The notes beneath the pieces are model-generated. The model had not been told where the DNA came from, ran no database searches, and saw only the letters and a program-made list of their open reading frames with translations. Shown here piece by piece: positions 20,236 to 28,270 of a stretch of DNA of 64,000 bases. The translations under genes and the position numbers were made by a program. Source of the stretch: an uncultured Anaerolineales bacterium (GTDB taxonomy: Bacteria; Chloroflexota; Anaerolineae; Aggregatilineales; Aggregatilineaceae); the NCBI GenBank assembly GCA_937135955.1, contig CAKZOB010000042.1:228863-292862 (forward strand), written 5' to 3'. The number at the start of each line of letters is the position of its first letter. Position 1 is the stretch's first letter.

Positions 20236-21120
20236 ATGTATCGCAGACTGGGATACGCGCTGCTTCTGGTGACTGTGCTGGCGTTGCTGGCCATGCCCAC
20301 GCCCGCCCGTGCGGCGAATGCGTTGGGGCCGCGCGCCATGCTCTATGCCTACTACGACCTGATCAACACGCGCAATTATTGGGCGGCCTATCAGCAGTGG
20401 GTCAACCCGCCGCAGACTTACGCCAATTTCGTGGCGGGCTATGGCGACACCGCCTCGGTCGCAGCGTACTTCGGCGGCTTCCAGCCCGGCGCAATCAACG
20501 GCATCGAAGGGCGTGTGCCGGGCGTGTTGATCGGCTACCGCACCAACGGCACCATGGCCGCCTTCAGCGGTTGTTACCAGGTACGCTATAACCCCGCTGG
20601 CGTGGGCATGGCACAGTGGTTGATCACTGGCGCGAACTTCCGCCAACTGCCCGCTGTGCCCGATCAGGCCACTATCTGGCAGCAGACGCTCGACACGTGG
20701 TGCTACGGCGCGCCCTACTCCGAAAGCTACGCCAGCGTGCAACAAATGCTGCTGGACTATATCGAGGCGGTCAACCGGGGTGACTACGCCGATGCCTACA
20801 CCCTATGGATCGTTCCGCCGCAGTCGTATCAGCAGTTCGTCAGCGGCTGGGCCGACACCAGCGAGACGGTGCTGTTCTACGGGAGCTACCAGTACAGCGG
20901 TCTGCTCAGCGGGGCGGAGACGGGACGGGTGCCAGTGGTGATGCTCGGTTACCACACGGACGGGAGCCTGGTAGCGTATCAGGGGTGCCTGGGAGTGAAC
21001 TACAACCCGACCCTGGCGCGGCGCTGGAGCCTGTACCGTGTCTATTTGCGTCCCCTGCCTTTTGTGGAGACACCCGACGCCTATAGCATCTTCAACGCGC
21101 TGGCGGCGTCGTGTTATTGA
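20236..21120 (+). CDS. Secreted protein with a tandemly duplicated domain
   Basis: I do not recognise this 294-residue protein. A signal peptide (residues 1-26, ending ARA) is followed by two homologous domains of about 110 residues. Each has a Y-D/E-x-I/V-N-R-x-Y-A/W-x-A-Y opening, a PPQ-Y-x-x-F-V-x-G-x-x-D-T segment, a GRVP-V-x-x-GY-x-T-x-G motif and a GC-x-x-x-YNP end. This is an internal gene duplication. Each copy has Cys in the same place, suggesting a structural pair in the extracellular space. The helical start resembles NTF2-like folds, a weak guess. GGGGAGGCGCATT precedes the ATG; the longer frame upstream is repeat sequence. Confidence 0.8.
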   Translation: MYRRLGYALLLVTVLALLAMPTPARAANALGPRAMLYAYYDLINTRNYWAAYQQWVNPPQTYANFVAGYGDTASVAAYFGGFQPGAINGIEGRVPGVLIGYRTNGTMAAFSGCYQVRYNPAGVGMAQWLITGANFRQLPAVPDQATIWQQTLDTWCYGAPYSESYASVQQMLLDYIEAVNRGDYADAYTLWIVPPQSYQQFVSGWADTSETVLFYGSYQYSGLLSGAETGRVPVVMLGYHTDGSLVAYQGCLGVNYNPTLARRWSLYRVYLRPLPFVETPDAYSIFNALAASCY

Positions 21121-21169
21121 GAGGGAGCGTTTGGAAACCTCACCCCCTGGCTCTCTTTCCATGCACCTT

Positions 21170-21311
21170 ATCATTACCCACATCTTGAGCCAACGGCCCT
21201 CAACCCCCGGCCCCTTCTCCCGCGCTGCGGGCGAAGGGGAGACGGGCCAGGTTTTCCCCTCGCTCCATTGAGGGAGAGGGGTGGCGCACAGCGCCGGGGT
21301 GAGGGGGTATC
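21170..21311. repeat. Dispersed repeat with core B between convergent genes
   Basis: CCCTCAACCCCCGGCCCCTT, CGCTGCGGGCGAAGGGGAG and GCCGGGGTGAGGG define a core B copy filling the 200-base gap between a plus-strand and a minus-strand gene. A near-identical copy in the opposite orientation lies near 28.1-28.2 kb. Confidence 0.8.
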
Positions 21312-21321
21312 AAATGGTCTC

Positions 21322-24300
21322 TCAACGCGGCAACGGCAGGCTGATGGTGAACGTGCTGCCACAGCCTTCTTCGCTCTCCACCCACACCTGGCCGTTGTGG
21401 GCGTGCACAATTTGCTGCACATTGTAGAGGCCCAACCCGCTGCCATCGAAGCGCCCGCGATGCGCCCGGTAGAAGCGCTCGAACAAGTAGGGCTGGTGAT
21501 CGCGGGCGATGCCGATCCCCTGGTCACTGATAGAGATCAGGGCGCAGTGCGAGTCGCGATCGGCACGCAAACGCACCGTGATCGCCCCGCCGTCGGGCGA
21601 GAACTTGACGGCGTTGCCGATCAGGTTGTCCAGGGCGCGCGTCAGACGATTGTAATCGGCCTCCACCGTGAAATCGCCCTCTTCTGCCTCGAAGAGGAAG
21701 GAGAGATTGGGTTTGTGGCGATACACCACCCTGGCCGAATTGACCACCTGTGCGCACAGGTCGCTCAGGTTCACCGGCCCCAGTTGCAGGTTGTCACGGC
21801 TGATCGGCTCGGCAGCCATGATGTCCTGCGTCATCTGCTCGATGGCCTTGCTGCGCCGGATGATATGGTCGAGCACGTCGCGCTGCGCCGCCGTGACCGG
21901 CCCCAGATCGCCCTCGTAGAGCATACCGGCATAACCATAGACAATCTGCAGCGGGCTGCGCAGGTCGTGACTCACCTGGTAGACCAGTTCCTTGCGCAAG
22001 GTGTCCTGCGCCTGCAGGCGACTGTTGGCCTCGGCCAGTTCGCTGGCGCGCTGACGGGTCTCCTCTAGCAGACGCAACATCTCGATCGCGGCGGCGATCT
22101 GCCCGCCGGCGATGGTCAGCACGCGCTCATGATCGGGGGTGAAGGCGTTGGGACTGTCGCTGTCAATGCCCAGCGAACCGATTGTCCGCCCACGGACGAT
22201 CAGCGGAATCACCAACATCGAGCGGATATTGGGTTCGACAATGCGGAAGTTGGGATCGGCGTAGGTATCCGGCACATAGATCGCGCGCCCGGTTGCCACG
22301 ACCTCGCCTCCCACATATTCGCCGTACTTGAAGCGCGCTGCCCGGATCATCTCCGGCGACAGATTGGCCCCCGCTCTGGTGATCACATCGCCGGTCGCCT
22401 CATCGAGCAGGGCGATGGAGGCCGAATAACAGTGATACACCTCCCGCACCGTGTTGACCGCCACATCGAGCACCTCTTGCAGGCTCTGCAACTCGCTGAC
22501 GCGGCGGGCCAGTTCGTGTAGGGCGCTCACTTCTGCCAGGTTACGCCGCAGCTTTAGCGTGTACCAGGCGTTCTCGAAAGCTGTCGCTGCCTGCAGACAG
22601 AACAGATCGAGGATGCGGCACATGTCGGAGCGGAAGAGGTGAGGTTGCCGGTAGAACACGCCCAGCACGGCAAAGGTGGTCTCGCCGCGCGCTACCGGTA
22701 TCAAAGCGCCAGCCAGTCCATCCCACATTTCGGTGAACGCCTGGCGTAGCGCTTGCTGCTCCTGAGCTGCGTCTATCACGAAGAACGCTTCGCCACTGCT
22801 GAGAGCCTGCGCCGCCAACGGCGGCGTCTCGCCTCTGAGCGCCACCGGCTCACCGGGCGGGCTACCACACTGCCATATCTCGCCCGCTTCTTTGAACTCT
22901 GCGCCGATGTACAGGCGCACTTCGTCCGCCCCGAAGAGTCCCGCCGCCGCGCGAGTGAGCGCCTGTGCGATGGCGCGCGGGTCTTGCAGAGCGGCCAGTT
23001 CCAGGCTCATGCGGTGCAGGGTTTCCAGCGCACGGAGCCGTTCTACCGTTTGATCGTACAGGCGGGCGTTGCGCACAGCGATGGCCACCGCGCCCGCGAT
23101 CGTCTCCAGCATGTCAATGTCGTCTTGCGAGTAGCTGTGCGGCTCGTAGCTCTGCACCGAGATGACGCCGACGGCCTCGTCGTGAGCGATGAGCGGCATC
23201 ATCAGGATGCTGCGCGGTAGTTCACCCTGAACGATCATCTCCGGCGGCAGAGGGTCTGTCGTTGTATCGTGAATGATCAGCGGGCGACGAGTACGCAGCA
23301 CCAGGCCGGTGATGCCAACATGGGCGGGCTGGAATTCGTCGGGGCGGGGTTGACCGAAGTCATACGACCCCACCAGGTGCACCATATTGGCCTCGGCGTC
23401 GAGCAGGCCAATGAAGAACGTCGTCGTGTCCATCAGGCGGCTGACGTTCTGATAGACCAGTTCGAGCACGCTGCGCAGGTCTAGCTGACTGATGGCCTGG
23501 CTGACCTCGTTCAGCACGCGGAAGCGTTCGGCCCGGCGCTGCTCGTCCTGGTACTGACGGGCGCTGTGCAACGCCGCCGCGACCTGTGTCGCCAGGGCAT
23601 GCACCAGTTCGGCGTCTTCCTGAGTGAACTGATGCGGGTCGGGGCTGTCCAGGTTCAGTTCGCCCATGAACTGCCCGCCGTGAATCAGCGGCGCGCCCAG
23701 CCAACTGCGAATGGGACGGATGCCAGGGAGCCGGGTCCAGCGCGGATCGGTCTCCGTGTCATCAATGAACAGGGGCCGTCCGGTCTCGCGCATGATCTTA
23801 CTGGTGAGGAATTCGGGCTGATGATTTTCGATCCGCGAGTGAAAGTGCTCGATCTGCTCGGCCACCCAGCGCCGCACCATGATCGAGCCGTCGCGCTCCA
23901 GCACGTAGAACGTGGCCACAGCACAGGGGATCAGCCGGTGAACCTCGCGCAGCACAGTATCAATGAGCTGCTCGACATCGAGCATGGCCGCGACTGCCGC
24001 CTGAATGGCGTAGAGGGTCGCCAGGCGATCGCTGACCCGCTCGATGACGTGATGCAATATCAGGAATTCGTCGCGACCGGGCAGACGCCACACCGAAGCG
24101 CGGATGGGAATACGGCGGCCCTGCGCCGTCTGCATGACCAGGGGGAAAGTGTCGTATAGACGCTGGGGGTCGTTCACCAGGGCCTGCCAGCGGGCCTGTA
24201 CGGCGGGCCGATTCTCTGGCGCGGCAAAACGTAGCGCATTCCGCCCGATGATGTCTTCGACCTTGTATCCGTAGTAGGCAGCCGTAGCGGGCGTGATGAA

Positions 24301-24399
24301 GCGGATCACACCATCAACCGCCACGATGGTGACTGCGGCAGAAAGATCGCCAGAGGAATCAAACGCACCGAGCGAGAAAGAGTCAGTGGCCTGGGTCAT
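21322..24399 (-). CDS. PAS/multi-GAF sensor histidine kinase
   Basis: This is a soluble two-component sensor kinase of about 1025 residues with no membrane segment. An N-terminal PAS domain (~20-125, FITPATAAYYGYKVEDIIGRNAL) is followed by four GAF-type modules (roughly 130-800). The kinase core has SHDLRSPLQIVYGY with the phosphoacceptor His, GNAVKFSPDG (N box), DQGIGIARDHQ (G1) and GSGLGLYNV (G2). All catalytic boxes are intact. The input domains suggest sensing of small cytosolic ligands, redox or light. The start is the ATG before TQATD; a GTG/ATG 12 codons earlier is possible. No response regulator is adjacent; the nearest are at 55 and 59 kb. Confidence 0.92.
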   Translation of the reverse strand: MTQATDSFSLGAFDSSGDLSAAVTIVAVDGVIRFITPATAAYYGYKVEDIIGRNALRFAAPENRPAVQARWQALVNDPQRLYDTFPLVMQTAQGRRIPIRASVWRLPGRDEFLILHHVIERVSDRLATLYAIQAAVAAMLDVEQLIDTVLREVHRLIPCAVATFYVLERDGSIMVRRWVAEQIEHFHSRIENHQPEFLTSKIMRETGRPLFIDDTETDPRWTRLPGIRPIRSWLGAPLIHGGQFMGELNLDSPDPHQFTQEDAELVHALATQVAAALHSARQYQDEQRRAERFRVLNEVSQAISQLDLRSVLELVYQNVSRLMDTTTFFIGLLDAEANMVHLVGSYDFGQPRPDEFQPAHVGITGLVLRTRRPLIIHDTTTDPLPPEMIVQGELPRSILMMPLIAHDEAVGVISVQSYEPHSYSQDDIDMLETIAGAVAIAVRNARLYDQTVERLRALETLHRMSLELAALQDPRAIAQALTRAAAGLFGADEVRLYIGAEFKEAGEIWQCGSPPGEPVALRGETPPLAAQALSSGEAFFVIDAAQEQQALRQAFTEMWDGLAGALIPVARGETTFAVLGVFYRQPHLFRSDMCRILDLFCLQAATAFENAWYTLKLRRNLAEVSALHELARRVSELQSLQEVLDVAVNTVREVYHCYSASIALLDEATGDVITRAGANLSPEMIRAARFKYGEYVGGEVVATGRAIYVPDTYADPNFRIVEPNIRSMLVIPLIVRGRTIGSLGIDSDSPNAFTPDHERVLTIAGGQIAAAIEMLRLLEETRQRASELAEANSRLQAQDTLRKELVYQVSHDLRSPLQIVYGYAGMLYEGDLGPVTAAQRDVLDHIIRRSKAIEQMTQDIMAAEPISRDNLQLGPVNLSDLCAQVVNSARVVYRHKPNLSFLFEAEEGDFTVEADYNRLTRALDNLIGNAVKFSPDGGAITVRLRADRDSHCALISISDQGIGIARDHQPYLFERFYRAHRGRFDGSGLGLYNVQQIVHAHNGQVWVESEEGCGSTFTISLPLPR

Positions 24400-24490
24400 G
24401 CGCAGCCATCCTCTGCCACCGCCTGGGCGGGACAAACTGTTCGTTCACGGGCATCCAGTCGCTGAAACCGAGGGACTTATACAGTTTCGA

Positions 24491-24518
24491 ACTATAATCA
24501 TACTGCAGAATCAATCAA
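24491..24518 (-). promoter_or_regulatory. Possible promoter of the PAS/GAF kinase gene
   Basis: On the minus strand TTGATT and TATAGT are 16 bases apart, about 95 bases before the kinase start. It lies in an A+T-rich pocket of otherwise GC-rich repeat sequence. Confidence 0.4.
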
Positions 24519-24540
24519 GGCGCGAGGAATAGAGAATAGG

Positions 24541-24806
24541 CAATATATACAAAGGTTGTTAGCGATTTGTCTGACGCGGGCGATGACTCTCATCCTCCGG
24601 CCCCTTCTCCCGCGCTGCGGGCGAAGGGGAGCACTCGCGCGAGAGATGGTAAGTCCCCTCGCCCCGCGACGCCGTCGCGAGGGCGAGGGGATGTAGGGGT
24701 GAGGGGCAGCAGACGGCTGCAAACGGCCCGTTGCAGCTTGCGCGCGCAGCCCTCAAATCAGGTCTGATACATTCTCAGCCGACCGCGAACTTTCGTGAAA
24801 TGCATC
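24541..24806. repeat. Composite dispersed repeat: core B joined to core-A-type outer arm
   Basis: The ~500-base gap between divergent genes holds the left arm CAAAGGTTGTTAGCGATTTG and a core B (CTCATCCTCCGGCCCC to GGGGTGAGGGGCAG). The right arm CAAACGGCCCGTTGCAGCTTG follows, with the outer segment GTCTGATACATTCTCAGCCG ending GTGAAATGCAT. The outer arm is the one usually found with core A, so cores are exchangeable between the same arms. Confidence 0.8.
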
Positions 24807-24822
24807 CACAGGCGGTAAGCAT

Positions 24823-24852
24823 TTTACAGGATTGGCTGGCTTATGCTATAAA
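24823..24852 (+). promoter_or_regulatory. Probable promoter of the UroD-like gene
   Basis: TTTACA and TATAAA are separated by 18 bases, about 45 bases before the ATG. It begins immediately after the outer end of the dispersed repeat. Confidence 0.5.
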
Positions 24853-24897
24853 GCGAGAGGTAGAAGAGCTTCTCAATCACCCGGAGAGTAAGAGGTT

Positions 24898-25932
24898 ATG
24901 TCGGATCACGCCTGGGAGAATTTCCTGATCGCCGCGCAAGGGGGGCAGCCCGACCGGGTTCCGGTCGCATTGGGGGTGGACGGCAGCTTCATCGCCGGCG
25001 CATTTGGCATGAATACATTGGACTTTTTCATGTATCCGGATCGCTGGCTCAATGCCTATCTGACCCTGAGTGCCCGCTTCCCGGAGGTGATTCTCCTGCC
25101 AGGCTTCTGGGTGGAGTACGGCATGGCCACCGAACCGAGTGCCTTCGGAGCGTCGGTGCTCTGGCGACAGGATCAGGCCCCGGCTATCCGTCACCTGACG
25201 TTGCCCGTCTACGCCTGGCGGCAACTGCCCCGCCCCGATCCATATTCCGATGGGCTGATGGCGTTGGTGCTGCGCCGCTACTGGAACCTGGAACACGAGG
25301 GGGAATTGCCCGAACCGTATCGCATCCGCTTTGTGGCGGCGCGCGGGCCGTTCACCATCGCCACGCATCTATTCGGCGCGACCAACTTTCTGGGAGCGTT
25401 GGCCGGAGGCGACGAAGGCGGCGCGGCCTTCGACGCACTGGAAATCCTGGCCGATACCACCATCCGCTTCTTGCAGGCGCAATTGGGCTGTCTGCGCGAA
25501 CCCTGGGGCGTGATGGTGTTCGATGACGCGGTGGGAATGCTGTCTCCGGCCCTGTTCCAGGCTGTGGGCAAGCCGATCTTGCAGCGCATCTTCGCCGCTT
25601 TCGAGGGGCTGATCCGCATCTATCACAACGACTCCCCTTGTGAACATCTCTTCTCCTACTTCACCGATCTGGACTTCGAGGTGCTGCACTTCAGCCATCG
25701 TATTCCCCTGGCTCGAGCGCGCGCTGAGCTTGGCCCGACTATCGCGCTGATGGGCAACGTGCCGCCTGTCGAGGTGATGATGAGTGGCTCGCCGGAACAG
25801 GTCGAAGCGGTAGCCCGCGACTGCATCGCGCAGGTTGGCGGCACGGGCCTGATCCTGGCTCCCGGCGGGGGCACCAACGCCGATACACCCGCCGAGAACA
25901 TTGACGCGCTGGTATTGGCGACACTGGACTGA
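24898..25932 (+). CDS. Uroporphyrinogen decarboxylase-like (URO-D superfamily) protein
   Basis: This 344-residue protein has the URO-D TIM-barrel fold shared by heme decarboxylase HemE and corrinoid methyltransferases. It lacks the N-terminal RQAGR substrate motif of true HemE, so uroporphyrinogen decarboxylation is unlikely. The C-terminal half has IYHNDSPCEHLF, LHFSHRIPL, ALMGNVPPVEVMMSGSPEQV and LILAPGGGTNADTP, typical of methyltransferase-like members. The HxC zinc motif of MtaA/MtbA is replaced by HND, so the metal site may differ. GGAGAG precedes the ATG. It is followed by a DCC-family gene. The substrate is unknown; a C1 transfer role is an inference from the family. Confidence 0.82.
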   Translation: MSDHAWENFLIAAQGGQPDRVPVALGVDGSFIAGAFGMNTLDFFMYPDRWLNAYLTLSARFPEVILLPGFWVEYGMATEPSAFGASVLWRQDQAPAIRHLTLPVYAWRQLPRPDPYSDGLMALVLRRYWNLEHEGELPEPYRIRFVAARGPFTIATHLFGATNFLGALAGGDEGGAAFDALEILADTTIRFLQAQLGCLREPWGVMVFDDAVGMLSPALFQAVGKPILQRIFAAFEGLIRIYHNDSPCEHLFSYFTDLDFEVLHFSHRIPLARARAELGPTIALMGNVPPVEVMMSGSPEQVEAVARDCIAQVGGTGLILAPGGGTNADTPAENIDALVLATLD

Positions 25933-25989
25933 GCCGCTCCCCCGCTGCGATAATCTGGCGTAGAGTCCGTTTTTCGGCAGGGGACAACC

Positions 25990-26391
25990 ATGCCCGAAAC
26001 GCTGCTGATCATCTTCGATGGCGACTGTGGATTATGCCAGGCGGCGCGGCGCTGGGCGCAGCAGCGCGACCGGCAACATCGCCTGTCTTTCGTACCCTAT
26101 CAGGGGGCAGACCTGGAGCGTCTCGCCCCTGGGCTGACGGCAGCGCAGGCGGCGCGGGCGCTCTATGCCATCGCGCCGGACGGGCGGCGTTTTCGGGGCG
26201 CGCGCGCTGTCTTTGAGACACTGCGCCGTCTGCCCGGCTGGTGGGGACTGCTGGGCACCCTGGGCGTGTGGACGCCGATCAGCCTGCTGGTCGAACCGTG
26301 TTACCGGCTGGTGGCACGTCACCGCGCCCGCGTGTCGCAGTGGCTGGGGCTGACACAGTGTCAGCTTGAGCCGCCCGCCGAACCCCTGTGA
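25990..26391 (+). CDS. DCC family (DUF393) thiol-disulfide oxidoreductase-like protein
   Basis: This 133-residue protein belongs to the DCC (DUF393) family, named for its DxxCxxC motif, here DGDCGLC at residues ~9-15, with a thioredoxin-like fold predicted. The family segment FVPYQGADLERL and the C-terminal YRLVARHR region agree. It may act in thiol redox chemistry, but no member has a firmly established substrate. AGGGGACAACC precedes the ATG. It lies 57 bases after the UroD-like gene, so cotranscription is plausible. It converges with meaB. Confidence 0.85.
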   Translation: MPETLLIIFDGDCGLCQAARRWAQQRDRQHRLSFVPYQGADLERLAPGLTAAQAARALYAIAPDGRRFRGARAVFETLRRLPGWWGLLGTLGVWTPISLLVEPCYRLVARHRARVSQWLGLTQCQLEPPAEPL

Positions 26392-26461
26392 CAGGGGCGC
26401 GGCATTTCTTCAACTGCAAAGACGCACAGGACTGTTGTGTCCTCCGCGCTCTCCCTGCGGC

Positions 26462-27499
26462 TCAACCCTTACCGTCAGGAGAAGAGAGGTCGTCTTCCAG
26501 CAGCGCGCGGACGGCGGTGTTGGGGTCGAGTTCGCGGCGCAGGATGCGTTGAATGGTCTTTTCCAGAGCTTCGGGCGGGCGCTCGGCCAGCAGCCGCGCC
26601 AGCAACGCTTCGCGCAGCCGGGCCAGCAGTTCGGCTTCCACGCGCTGCCGCTCGCGGTCGGTGATCTCGCCCGTTTCGCGCAGGTGCGCCTGATGGCGAT
26701 CCAACGCGGCGAGCAGTTCGTCAATGCCCTTGTGCTCGGTGGCGACCGTCTCGATCACCGGCACCGTCCAGCTATCGAAGACCGGTTCAGCCTGAACAGC
26801 CGCCGCTACGGCCCGCACGCCGTGATGCCCCCCTGTCCGCAGCCGGTGTCCCAGCTCCAGCATGGCCCGCAGGGTGCGCACAGTGTTTTGAGCGCCAGGG
26901 CGGTCGGCCTTGTTGACCACCAGAATATCGGCGATCTCCAGGATGCCCGCTTTGATCGCCTGCACTTCATCGCCCAGGCCGGGGGCGTCTACTACCACTG
27001 TCGTGTGCGCCATGCGCGCGATCTCTACTTCGCTCTGGCCCGCGCCGACCGTCTCCACCAGGATGACGGCGAAGCCCGCCGCATCGAGCACGCGCACCAC
27101 ATCACCGGTAGTCGCGGCCAGACCGCCCAGGCTGCCGCGCGAGGCCATGCTGCGGATGAAGACGCCGGAGTCGCCCGCCAGGTCTACCATGCGCACGCGG
27201 TCGCCGAGCACCGCTCCACCGCTGAAGGGGCTGGTGGGGTCTACGGCGACGATGCCCACCGTCTGCCCGCGACGGCGCAGCGCCAGCGCCAGCGCGTTGA
27301 CCAGCGACGACTTGCCCGTGCCCGGCGCTCCGGTGACGCCCACAATGGCCGCGCGACCAGTATGCGAGTGCAGAATGGCCAGCGCCTCCAGCGCGTCGGG
27401 CGCGCGGTTTTCGACGCGCGTGATCAGCCGGGCCAGTGCTCGCCGGTCGCCGGACAGCACCGCAGTGGCCAGTGTTTGCTCTGAGGATGTCGCGCTCAT
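26462..27499 (-). CDS. meaB: Methylmalonyl-CoA mutase chaperone GTPase MeaB
   Basis: MeaB is a G3E GTPase that gates adenosylcobalamin loading and protects methylmalonyl-CoA mutase from inactivation. The Walker A motif GAPGTGKSS is near residue 56, [18 protein letters not shown] is the family switch region, [12 protein letters not shown] is the G3 motif and VNKAD is the G4 motif. Its length of 345 is typical. The ATG overlaps the stop codon of the B12-binding subunit gene (ATGA), implying translational coupling. This supports a joint role in the methylmalonyl-CoA to succinyl-CoA step, although the large mutase subunit is about 13 kb away. Confidence 0.95.
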   Translation of the reverse strand: MSATSSEQTLATAVLSGDRRALARLITRVENRAPDALEALAILHSHTGRAAIVGVTGAPGTGKSSLVNALALALRRRGQTVGIVAVDPTSPFSGGAVLGDRVRMVDLAGDSGVFIRSMASRGSLGGLAATTGDVVRVLDAAGFAVILVETVGAGQSEVEIARMAHTTVVVDAPGLGDEVQAIKAGILEIADILVVNKADRPGAQNTVRTLRAMLELGHRLRTGGHHGVRAVAAAVQAEPVFDSWTVPVIETVATEHKGIDELLAALDRHQAHLRETGEITDRERQRVEAELLARLREALLARLLAERPPEALEKTIQRILRRELDPNTAVRALLEDDLSSPDGKG

Positions 27500-27903
27500 G
27501 GGGACGAAAGCTGCACCGCGCTGCGAATGAAGCGCACGATGTCGTCGGTGCTGGTGCCCGGCCCGAAGACGGCGCTCACGCCCATCGCCTGCAGCGCGGG
27601 GATGTCGTCGTCGGGGATGATGCCACCCACCAGCACCAGCACGTCGTCGAGGCCGGCGGCGCGCAGTTGCTCGATCACGCGCGGCACCAGGGCCATATGC
27701 GCCCCACTGAGGATAGACAGCCCCACCACGTGCACGTCTTCTTGCAGGGCGGCTTCAGCGATCATCTCCGGCGTCTGGCGCAGGCCGGTATAGATCACCT
27801 CCATACCGGCGTCGCGCAGCGCCCGCGCGATCACTTTCGCCCCGCGGTCGTGCCCGTCGAGGCCAGGTTTGGCGATCAATACGCGAATCTTTTCGTCGCT
27901 CAT
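27496..27903 (-). CDS. mcmA2: Methylmalonyl-CoA mutase, B12-binding (small/C-terminal) subunit
   Basis: This 135-residue protein is the cobalamin-binding domain of methylmalonyl-CoA mutase as a separate subunit. The DGHDRG motif (DxHxxG) at residues ~16-21 supplies the His that ligates cobalt. SILSGAHM and GGIIPDDD are the further B12 contacts. The start is the ATG preceded by AGGGAACTCCCC; the longer frame upstream is noncoding. It overlaps meaB by four bases. With the catalytic subunit at 40-42 kb it would make an active heteromer converting methylmalonyl-CoA to succinyl-CoA, as in propionate or branched-chain degradation. Confidence 0.95.
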   Translation of the reverse strand: MSDEKIRVLIAKPGLDGHDRGAKVIARALRDAGMEVIYTGLRQTPEMIAEAALQEDVHVVGLSILSGAHMALVPRVIEQLRAAGLDDVLVLVGGIIPDDDIPALQAMGVSAVFGPGTSTDDIVRFIRSAVQLSSP

Positions 27904-27967
27904 GGGGAGTTCCCTGACTCCATTTCTCTTCTGTTCACAGGCAGCGACTGTCCGCTGCTGCAAGGTC

Positions 27968-27976
27968 ATTATACCA
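27968..27976 (-). promoter_or_regulatory. Extended -10 promoter element for mcmA2-meaB
   Basis: The minus strand reads TGGTATAAT about 65 bases before the mcmA2 ATG, identical to the pfkA element. Confidence 0.55.
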
Positions 27977-28107
27977 GACACACCGGACGAATCTTGGCGG
28001 AGACCGCCAGTATGCCGCACCTGCTGCCCGCACACTTCCGCAGGACGTGCACACTGCATGAACTGTGCTAAAATGCGAGCTACATTGACGAACGCTTTAG
28101 AGGCCCT

Positions 28108-28244
28108 TTGATAACCCCTCACCCCGGCGCTGTGCGCCACCCCTCTCCCTCAATGGGGCGAGGGGAAAAAACCGGCCTGTCTCCCCTTCGCCCCTCAGAG
28201 GGAGAAGGGGCCGGGGATTGAGGGGGCTTTTCAAACGGTCTCCT
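28108..28244. repeat. Dispersed repeat with core B (reverse orientation)
   Basis: This copy fills most of the gap between the divergent mcmA2 and histidine kinase genes. CCCCTCACCCCGGCGCTGTG and GGGGCCGGGGATTGAGGGGG are the reverse of the copy near 21.2 kb. It ends in TTTTCAAACGGTCTCC. Confidence 0.8.
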
Positions 28245-28270
28245 AGAGTTGGTGTGTGGAGAGCACACTC

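Noticed and set aside
24898..25932. Assignment as heme-biosynthesis HemE
   Set aside because: The N-terminal RQAGR substrate motif is missing and no other heme gene is nearby.
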